Of a DNA stretch of 64,000 nt, positions 56,716 to 64,000 are shown piece after piece. The DNA comes from Lithobates sylvaticus. Lineage: Eukaryota > Chordata > Amphibia > Anura > Ranidae. The notes under the pieces are model-generated. The model saw only the letters and a list, made by a program, of their open reading frames with translations, ran no database searches and was not told the DNA's origin. Position 1 is the first letter of the stretch. The number at the start of each line of letters is the position of its first letter. The stretch spans positions 93,585,273 through 93,649,272 of the forward strand of contig CM053031.1 in NCBI GenBank assembly GCA_028564925.1, read 5' to 3'. Both the position numbers and the translations under genes were made by a program.

Positions 56716-57932
56716 CCACTTCCCGCCCGGTCAATAGCATATTGACGTCCGGGAAGTGGTTTCGTTATCCTGACTGGGCGTCATATGACGTCCTTCAGGA
56801 TAACAGCCGCCGCGCGCCCGTGGGGGCGCGCATCGCGGCGATCGGTGGAGCGGTGTGTCAGTCTGACACACCGCTACACTGATCTCGGTAAAGAGCCTCC
56901 GGCGGAGGCTCTTTACCACGTGATCAGCCGTGTCCAATCACGGCTGATCACGATGTACACAGGAAGAGCCGTTGATCGGCTTTTCCTCACTCGCGTCTGA
57001 CAGACGCGAGTAGAGGGGAGCCGATCGGCGGCTCTCCTGACAGGGGGGGTCTGCGCTGATTGTTTATCAGCGCAGCCCCCCCTCAGATGCCCACACTAGA
57101 CCACTAGGGAAGCCCCCAGGACCACCAGGGAAGCCCCCAGCATGTGGATGGCCAGGTACATCCCCCATGGCCATCCACATGTTAAAAAAAAATCAAAAAA
57201 TATGCCAATCAGTGCCCACAGATGGGCACTGATTGGCACATCATATTTAATTTAAAAAAAGTAAAAAAAAAGGGATGCCCAGCAATGCCACCCATAAGTG
57301 TCATCAGTGCCACTCATCAGCGTCCATCAGTGCCACCTATCAGTGCCCATCCATGCCACCTATCAGTGCCCATCCATGCCACCTATCAGTGCCCATGCAT
57401 GCCACCTATCAGTGCCCATCCATGCCACCTATCAGTGCCACCTATATGTGTGCATCAGTGCCACCCATAAGTACCCGTCAGTGCCGCCTATGAGTGCCCA
57501 TCAGTGCCGCATACCAGTGCCACCTATCAATGCCCATCAGTGCCACCTATCAGTGCCGCCTATCAGTGCCCATCATCAGTGCCACCTCATCGGTGCCCCC
57601 TAATTGGTGCCACCTCATCGATGCCCATCAGTGCCGTCTTATCAGTGCCCATTAGTGCCGCCTTATCAGTGCCCGTCATTGAAGAAGAAAACGCACTTAT
57701 TTACAAAAAAATGAACAGTGACAAAGAAAAACTAGTTTGTTTGTTGCGCAAAAAATAAAAATCGCAGAGGTGATCAAATACCACCAAAAGAAAGCTCTAT
57801 TTGTTGGAACAAAATGATAAAAAATTTGTTTGGGTACAGTGTAGCATGACCGCGCAATTGTCATTCAAATTGCGACAGCGCTGAAAATTGGCTTGGGCGG
57901 GAAGGTGTCTTAAGTGTCTGGTATTGAAGTGG
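56716..57932. mobile_element. TTAA-flanked MITE E with minisatellite
   Basis: TTAA at 56712-56715 and 57933-57936; ends CCacttcccgcc and tgaagtGG. The interior 57290-57680 is a degenerate minisatellite of about 12-24 bases built on atcagtgccacct. The right part carries the family signature. The Pro/Cys/His-rich frames at 57222-57758 are translations of the minisatellite. Confidence 0.85.
57290..57680. repeat. Minisatellite in MITE E
   Basis: About 20 imperfect copies of atcagtgcc(cat/acct) units. Confidence 0.9.
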
Positions 57933-57936
57933 TTAA

Positions 57937-59083
57937 CCACCTGATTACTTTGCACTTAAACCCCCCCTCGTGACCAGACCAATTTTCAGCTTTTGGCGCT
58001 GACGCACTTGGAATGACAATTGCGCGGTCATACAACACTGTACCCAGATGAAATTTTTACAATTTTTTCCCCACAAATAGAGCTTTCTTTTGGTGGTATT
58101 CACAGCTGGGGTTTTTTATTTTTTACTAAACAAATAAAAAAAGATGGAAAATTTAAAAAAAAAAAGAAAATCATGTTTAATAGTTTGTTATAAATTTTTG
58201 CAAACAGGTAATTTTTCTGCTTCATTGATATGCGATGATGAGGCGGCACTGGTGGGCACCGATAGGTGGCACTGGTGGGCACCGATAGGTGGCACTGGTG
58301 GGCACCGATAGGCGGCACTGGTGGGCACCGATAGGCGGCACTGGTGGGCACCGATAGGCGGCACTGGTGGGCACCGATAGGCGGCACTGATAAGTCGGTA
58401 CTGATGGGCACAGCAAAGATGGCACTGATGGATGGGCACTGATGGATGGGCACTGATGGATGGGCACTGATGGATGGGCACTGATGGATGGGCACTGATG
58501 GATGGGCACTGATGGATGGGCACTGATGGGTGGCACTGATGGGTGGCACTGGGCACTGGTAGGGGACACTGATGAGCACTGGTAGGGGACACTGATGAGC
58601 ACTGGTAGGGGACACTGATGAGCACTGGTAGGGGACACTGATGTGCAGCACTGGCACTGGGGGCACTGACAGATGGCACTGGGGGCACTTTTATTATGTA
58701 AAGGAGGGCACCATGGACCCTTGGCATATTGCAGTGAGAGGGACTGATGTCCCTCTCACTGCCGCCGGTGATCGGCTTTTTTTTTTTTCTCCTCGCGCTG
58801 TCAGCGCGAGCAGGAAAAAAAGCCGATTACCGGCTCGGTTACTGTCACATGATCAGCTGTCATTGGCTGACAGCTGATCACGTGGTAAGGGGTCTGGATC
58901 GACCCCTTACTCGGATCTGTGACCCAGCGAGTCTCACAGACTCACGGATCACAGAGCGCGCCGTGCGCGCCCTTCAGGGGGCGCGCAGGCAGCTCGTTGC
59001 CGGGACAACGTCAATAGACGTCGTCCAGGCACAACAGATCCGCGCTGTAGCAGTCATTTGGCTATGGCGCGGATCTCAGGCGG
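57937..59083. mobile_element. TTAA-flanked MITE F, head-to-head with E
   Basis: It shares the TTAA at 57933-57936 with E and ends before TTAA at 59084-59087 (tctcaggcGG). The signature block is at its left end in inverse orientation to E. The minisatellite at 58240-58690 has units ggcactggtgggcaccgata, then gatgggcactgatg, then cactggtaggggacactgat. Frames at 58100-58727 are minisatellite translations. Confidence 0.85.
58240..58690. repeat. Minisatellite in MITE F (three unit types in blocks)
   Basis: Blocks of a 24-base unit (about 7 copies), a 16-base unit (about 8 copies) and a 26-base unit (about 4 copies), each nearly homogeneous. Confidence 0.9.
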
Positions 59084-59089
59084 TTAAAC

Positions 59090-59885
59090 AATATCCAGAT
59101 GTCTGGAATCTACTTGTGCACCTTTCCACAGTGTTGACCACCAGGAGCACACCGCACTCACCAGAAGTGGCTGCTTAGATTATAGGCAGCTCATGGGCAC
59201 AAAGATCTCTCTCAAGAAGAGAGAAGGCCTCAAATCCTGGCTATCGGGAGCAGTCCTTTTTATGGAGAGTAAACCCCTGGTAATAGCATCCATTGGTAAC
59301 TTTCCAAGGCCAGTGAGTATAGTGTGCAGGTGTGTGGTAGAAGTGCTCACCACATGAGCCAAAAAGGGATGATAGTGCAGTATTTTATTAAAAAAATGGG
59401 TTTTATGAGCATGTTAAAATTGGCAAGTAATAAAAGAACTCCCAAAGATGGCTGCCACATGCAAGCCATGCGGCAGCGTGATGTCAGCACTGTTAGCACC
59501 GCTTAGAGCGTTTTTCGCGTTAGCGCATCCTCAGAGTGCTGCTAGTTACAGTTACTGTCTCCTATATGTACTGTTCTCATTAGGCAACAGTGAAGTTGCT
59601 GCCATTTGCTGAAGTCTGGCGAACATTTTGAAATTAGCATGTCAATTAAATCTACTAAAGCGGCCATTTTACCAAAGATTGGCGGCCATTATCCCTTAGA
59701 TAAAACACATCTAAGTGTATAATATGGCCAAATAGATATAGTTGTTGGCAATCGCCGTCATTTTGTTAGAGCCATTATTCAAAGCATTGATAATCACTAT
59801 AAAGACAATGTAAAACTTTAAGTTAAATAAAAAGGACAGGTAATCCAGTATTAATGTGAATTATAAGTAATAAGACTCCACCTTG
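59090..59885 (-). mobile_element. Possible Penelope-like pseudo-LTR relic
   Basis: The minus strand at about 59502-59540 reads CTGAGGA, tgcgc-taa-cgc, GAAA, AACGCTCT: a hammerhead-like series with one core change and a poor stem I. The rest is unannotated AT-rich sequence. Confidence 0.4.
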
Positions 59886-59886
59886 T

Positions 59887-61449
59887 ATAAATATAAAGAG
59901 TACACCCTTCTCATTTTTGTAAATATTTTATTCTATCTTTTCATGTGACAACACTGAAGAAATTACACGTTGCTGCAATGTAAAGTAGTGAGTGTACAGC
60001 TTGTATAACAGTGTAAATTTGTTGTCCCCTCAAAATATCTCAACACAGCCATTAATGTCTAAACAGCTGGCAACAAAAGTGAGTACACTCCTAGTCAGTT
60101 GGGCCCAAAGTGTCAATATTTTGTGTAGCCACCATTATTATCCAGCACTGCCTTAACCCTCTTGGGCATGAAGTTCCCCAGAGCTTCACAGGTTGCCACT
60201 GGAGTTCTTTCACTCCTCCATGACGACATCACAGAGCTGGTGGATGTTGGAGACCTTGCGCTCCTCCACCTTCCGTTTGAGGATGCCCCACAGATGCTCA
60301 GTAGGGTTTAGGTCTGGAGACATGCTTGGCCAGTCCACCTTTATCCTCAGCTTCTTTAGCAAGGCATTGGTCATCTTGGAGGTGTCTTTGGGGTCATTAT
60401 CATGTTGGAATACTTCCCTGCGGCACAGTCTCCGAAGGGTTGGTATCATGCTCTGCTTCAGTATTTCACATTACATGTTGGCATTCATAATTTCCTCAAT
60501 GAACTGTAGCTCCCCAGTTTCGGCAGCCCAAGACCATGACATTCCCACCACCATGCACCGGCACACACTTGTCCTTGTACTCCTCGCCTGGTTGCTGCCA
60601 CACATGCTTGACACATGCTTGACACCATCTGAACCAAATAAGTTTATCTTGGTCTCATCAGACCACAGGACACGGTTCCAGTAATTCATGTCCTTAGTCT
60701 GCTTTTCCTCAGCAAACTGTTTGCGGGCTTTCTTGTGCATCATCTTTAGAAGAGGTTTCCTTCTGGGACGACAGCCATGCAGACCAATTTGATGCAGTGT
60801 GCAGCGTATGGTCTGAGCACCGACAGCCTGATCCCCCACCCCTTCAACCTCTGTAGCAATGCTGGCAGCACTCATACATCTATTTCCCAAAGTCAACCTC
60901 TGGATAATGACACTGAGCATGTGCACTCGACTTCTTTGGTTGACCATGGCGAGGCTTGTTCCGAGTGGAACCTGTCCTGTTAAACCGCTGTATGGTCTTG
61001 GCCACTGTGCTGTAGCTCAGTTTCAGGGTCTTGGCATTCTTCTTATAGCCTAGGCCATCTTTATGTAGAGCAACAATTTTTTTTTTTTTTTTTCAGATCC
61101 TCAGTTTTGCCATGTTGAACTTTAAGTGACCAGTATGAGAGAGGGAGAGCGATAGCACCAAATTTAACACACCTGCTTCCCATTCACATCTGAGACCTTG
61201 TAACACTAACAAGTCACATGATAACAGGGAGGGAAAATGGCCAATTGGGCCCAATTTGGACATTTTCCCTTAGGGGCATATTGGCTGTGTGTTTAGTTAT
61301 ATTGAAGGGACAGCACATTTACACTGTTATACAAGCTGTACACTCACTACTTTACATTGTAACAAAGTGTAAAGTGTTATCACATGAAAAGATATATAAT
61401 ACAATTATTACAAAAATGTGAGGGGTGTACTCACTTTTGTGAGATACTG
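59887..61449 (-). mobile_element. Tc1 element, nearly full length
   Basis: The right end, inverted, reads cagtatctcacaaaagtgag then tacaccc, before TA at 61450-61451. The left end is a diverged copy (aagagtacacccttctcatt). The length of about 1.56 kb is normal for Tc1. It belongs to a Tc1 family widespread in aquatic vertebrates. Confidence 0.85.
60190..61115 (-). pseudogene. Tc1 transposase (broken)
   Basis: The N-terminal paired-like half reads VNQRSRVHMLSVIIQRLTLG, with TIRCTLHQIGLHGCRPRRKP (60471-60947); the first catalytic block is VLWSDETKINLFGSDGVKHV. In another frame (60210-60449) come VFQHDNDPKDTSKM (second Asp) and PDLNPTEHLWGILKRKVEER (final Glu). All three DD34E residues survive, but at least one frameshift around 60450-60600 separates the halves. 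A T-run at about 61075 lies near the start region. Relatively young by Tc1 standards in this window. Confidence 0.85.
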
Positions 61450-61720
61450 TATATAGGTACCACAAAAGAGTGGTATATAACCTAAAATTTTATGGGAGAA
61501 ATATACCCCCAATAAAAGTGGGGGAGGAAGGAAAAAGTAATAAAAAAGGTAATATGTATGCAACGCACATAGATACAATGTGTAGGAATTTACCCAAGCT
61601 CTACCGCAATAAAAAGATGATGGGATGTGTGTTGGTGCTCTAGCTATCCCGTCTAACATGAATCCATAGAAATAAAAAGCCGGTACACAATTTGCACTGA
61701 AGCAGTTACATCTTTGAAAT

Positions 61721-61752
61721 GCTAACGTGTTTCGGCCTAAGCCTTCTTCGTA
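61721..61752 (-). ncRNA. Hammerhead-like motif, degenerate
   Basis: Minus strand: CGAAGAA, ggcttaggcc stem II, GAAA, CACGTT. Stem II and GAAA are kept; the CTGATGA box is altered. Unlikely to be active. Confidence 0.55.
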
Positions 61753-61772
61753 GAATATGCTATGCTATGTAT

Positions 61773-61806
61773 GCTATGAGGCTTAGGCCGAAACACATCA
61801 ACATTT
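61773..61806 (+). ncRNA. Hammerhead-like motif, degenerate, inverted partner
   Basis: Plus strand: CTATGAG, gcttaggcc, GAAA, CACATC. It is the inverted partner of 61721-61752, about 20 bases away. Confidence 0.55.
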
Positions 61807-61934
61807 CAAGGATGTTGTAACTGCTTCAGTGAAAAATAAAATTTTAAAGAAGGAGCGATCGTGTGCATAGATACAATGTATGAAAATGCATAAACGCATG
61901 AAGATGCATAACATTTTTAAAAAAAGCCTAAAAA

Positions 61935-62043
61935 AAATGGTATCTATAAAGCAATTAATGTCTTTGTTCACATTGAGACCCAATGGTGCGGCTGATTTCG
62001 TCTCATAGATCCATTGGGTCTCAAGTTTGGACACCTGCCTCAA
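61935..62043 (-). pseudogene. Penelope-like GIY-YIG endonuclease C-terminus
   Basis: The minus frame reads VSKLETQWIYETKSAAPLGL followed by NVNKDINCFI. The E-x-x-WI...LxPxGLN pattern is the C-terminal end of the GIY-YIG domain of Penelope-like reverse transcriptases. Only this tail is present; the reverse transcriptase is lost upstream, where a Tc1 begins. Confidence 0.7.
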
Positions 62044-62080
62044 TTTGTTGGAACTCCTCCAATGTAGGTCTCTGGTATAT

Positions 62081-63140
62081 CCACTATATTGTCAAAAGTA
62101 TTGTGACGCCTGCCTTTACACATGAACTTTAATGGCGTCTTAGTCCGTAGGGTTCAGTATTGCATTAGCCCACCCTTTGCAGCTATAACAGCTTCAACTC
62201 TTCTGGGAAGGCTGTTCACAAGGTTTAGGAGTGTGTCTATGGGAAGTTTGACCATTCTTCCAGAAGCACATTTGTGAGGTCTGGCACTGATGTTGGATAA
62301 GAAGGCCTGGCTTGCAGTTCCCCACTCCAATTCATCCCAAAGGTTTTCGATCGGGTTGAGGTCTCTGTGCAGGCCAGTCAAGTTTCTCCACCCTAAACTC
62401 GCTCATCCATGTCTTTATGAACCTTGCTTTGTGCACTGGTGAGCAGTCATGTTGGAACAAGAAGGGGCCATCCCCAAACTGTTCCCACAAAGTTGGAAAC
62501 ATGAAATTGTCCAAAATGTCTTGGTATGCGGACGCTTTAAGGAACTAAAGGGGCTCAGCGCAACCCCTAAAACAACAACCCAATACCATAATCCCCCCCT
62601 CCACCAAAGGATTTGGACCAGTGCACAAAGCATGGTCAGACATGGATAAGCGAGTTTGGGGTGGGGGGACTTGACTCCAATACCACATAAATGGCAGGAC
62701 CCAATGTTTCCCAGCAGATCATTGCCCAAATCATCACACAGCCTCTGCTAACTTGCCTTCTTATACCACATCCTGGTGTCATCTCTTCCCCAGATAAGTG
62801 ATGTACATGCACACGGTCATCCACATGATGTAAAAGAAAACATAATTCATCAGACCAGGCCACCATCTTCCATTGCTTCGTAGTCCAGTTCTGATGTTCA
62901 TGTGACCATTGTAGAAGCTTTTGGTTGTGGACATGGGTCACCATGGGCTTCACAGTTCCATACACTACAAACTGCGATGCCCTTCTTCTTCTTCTTTTTT
63001 TTTTATTTATTTTTTCACCACATCAACTTCATGGACAACGTGTTCCCTTGCTGCCTATTATATCCCACCAATTTTCAGAAGCCATTGTAACAAGATATTC
63101 CTTTTACCCGTCAGTGGTCATAATGTTATGGCTGATCTGT
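62081..63140 (-). mobile_element. Chimeric Tc1: 5' half of one family, 3' half of another
   Basis: The high-coordinate end (about 62640-63140) has the terminal sequence cagccataacattatgacca and transposase text VAWSDELCFLLHHVDDRVHV with GPAIYV. The low-coordinate half (62081-62635) has FQHDCSPVHKARFIKTWMSE and PIENLWDELEWGTASQAF, and the distinct end cactattattgtcaaaag-type (62081, ttgtcaaaagtattgtgacg). The two halves belong to different Tc1 families joined in register near 62640. The N-terminal DNA-binding region is missing near a T-run at about 62990. Confidence 0.6.
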
Positions 63141-63155
63141 GTGTGTGTGTAATAA

Positions 63156-63161
<6 letters not shown>

Positions 63162-63235
<74 letters not shown>

Positions 63236-63238
63236 ATG

Positions 63239-63269
<31 letters not shown>

Positions 63270-63270
63270 A
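63162..63270. repeat. (TA)n microsatellite
   Basis: About 65 bases of ta, a gtgtgtatgta interruption, then more ta. Confidence 0.95.
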
Positions 63271-64000
63271 TTTTTTAATATATAGATATAGGTGGCCTAT
63301 TCATTTTAGTGGGCTGCCTTATGTGTAGAAAGGCAGAGAAAGAAGTCCCTGTCCCTTTTTTAAATTGTGCTATGCGGTTTGATGCACGGGTCTCCTATGT
63401 TTCCTGCTTAGTGTGGTCAGTTTTTAATAGTAAAGCAGAGGGACTGGCAGAAACATCAGGGATTTTCCAGAAATTATACAATAATAAGAGGATACAATTT
63501 AATGATACTATTTCATGTACGGTACAGGTGTTCTAATTCCTCTCTCCTCTGTCCAAAACCAAGCAAAAAAATGTCCTTTTAGTTACATTTGAATTGCTCC
63601 TGTTACATGTTCAGCCGTATGTCCATAGAGGTACATTAATTTGGGATACTGCAATCCTAATTTTTATTATAAATTATATAATATGCATAAGTCATGTTCT
63701 GTGAGTTCCTTGATTAGCTCACTTGTAACAGTTAACACCACCACTTGTCATGAAGAGTGTCGAGGCAACCGAAGCATGGAATGTCACCAACACCACTTGA
63801 ATTATGCAAAAACTTCCTCATGTACATTTTGTCTTTGTCTAGCTGAGTTATTCTGTTTTGCTTTTAAATTGTGTGTGCGAGAGAAACACATATACAGCAT
63901 ATAGCTTGAATAAAAGCCAAGTTAAAGCTGGCTATAGATGGGTAGAATTGTGAATATAAATTCTTGGGAAAAGGTTCTATGAAAGTTTATTTTTTTTCCA

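Larger units (their letters stand above)
61452..62080 (-). mobile_element. Penelope-like element, 3' part with pseudo-LTR
   Basis: On the minus strand the end of a Penelope-type protein (61940-62043) is followed by an inverted pair of hammerhead-like motifs (61773-61806 plus; 61721-61752 minus) within complementary arms (cactgaagcagttac on both sides of about 61766). This ties the hammerhead arms elsewhere in the window to Penelope-like elements. It is sandwiched between two Tc1 elements. Confidence 0.7.
51986..64000 (+). other. UBE2F: UBE2F intron downstream of the catalytic exon (partial)
   Basis: The next UBE2F segment (SLLREHSIDGTGWAP...) is not visible down to the window end, so this intron is at least 12 kb. 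51990-53090 and 63280-64000 show no recognisable gene or repeat beyond homopolymer runs. The remainder is nested transposons, listed separately. Confidence 0.6.

Noticed and set aside
57222-57758. Pro/Cys/His/Ser-rich frames that look like a repetitive protein
   Set aside because: They are translations of the atcagtgcc minisatellite in all three frames at once, inside a MITE.
58240-58690. CRISPR-like regular repeats
   Set aside because: Units are contiguous without unique spacers, and the sequence is vertebrate nuclear.
58100-58727. Long repetitive frames of up to 188 codons on the minus strand
   Set aside because: Same reason: minisatellite of MITE F open in three frames; no start context or non-repeat domain.
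62921-63328. 135-codon frame rich in Ile/Tyr
   Set aside because: It runs through a (TA)n microsatellite; translation of simple repeat.
1-64000. tRNA, snRNA and rRNA genes
   Set aside because: No cloverleaf with box A/B, U-snRNA or 5S-like sequence was recognised by eye; a tRNAscan or Infernal run would settle it.

Overview
The window is vertebrate nuclear DNA, most likely from an anuran amphibian and probably a ranid-like frog with a large genome. The reasons are one short, highly conserved host exon in about 64 kb, and very dense young and old transposons of types familiar in frogs: L1/Tx1-like and CR1 LINEs, a DIRS relic, Penelope-like elements with hammerhead ribozymes, several Tc1 families, hAT elements, and many TTAA- and TTA-flanked MITEs. 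The species call is inference. No bacterial or viral gene organisation is present.

Host gene: the only host coding sequence recognised is a 71-nt exon at 51915-51985 (+). It encodes the catalytic core of UBE2F, the NEDD8-conjugating E2, with the HPN motif and the active-site cysteine, flanked by a good acceptor and a good donor. The window is therefore read as two parts of very long UBE2F introns. No second UBE2F exon was found by eye.

Layout: 0.3-4.6 kb holds MITEs, a Tc1 end and a 1-kb TTAA MITE. 4.86-7.78 kb is a three-level nest (MITE > hAT > hAT). 8.4-9.7 kb is an L1-like 3' end. 11.1-13.6 kb is a DIRS fossil split by a TTA-flanked MITE. 14.3-17.6 kb holds small MITEs and a truncated Tc1 abutting a truncated TTAA MITE. 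17.7-20.4 kb is a MITE split by a 2.2-kb hAT that carries a large inverted repeat. 21.6-22.5 kb is an L1-like fragment, followed by a TTAA MITE with a minisatellite. 24.0-28.3 kb is a Tc1 split by a 3-kb fold-back element with two identical hammerhead ribozymes. 29-34 kb holds MITEs and telomere-like tracts. 35.7-36.5 and 39.1-42.4 kb are CR1 copies, the second with an unusual insert. 43.9-44.9 kb is a ribozyme-bearing relic and a 39-bp-armed hairpin. 46.3-51.1 kb is a 355-bp tandem array split by a recent antisense L1-like LINE with a 951-codon open frame. 53.1-56.1 kb is an L1-like relic split by a Tc1 that is itself split by a MITE. 56.7-59.1 kb is a head-to-head pair of TTAA MITEs. 59.1-63.1 kb is Penelope-like and Tc1 remnants, including a chimera of two Tc1 families.

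There is no operon or pathway logic here. The interest lies in (i) the UBE2F anchor, (ii) the hammerhead-carrying Penelope-like elements in several states of decay, and (iii) the nested insertions, whose target duplications let the order of events be read. All coordinates come from reading by eye; element ends without a stated target duplication are accurate only to tens of bases.
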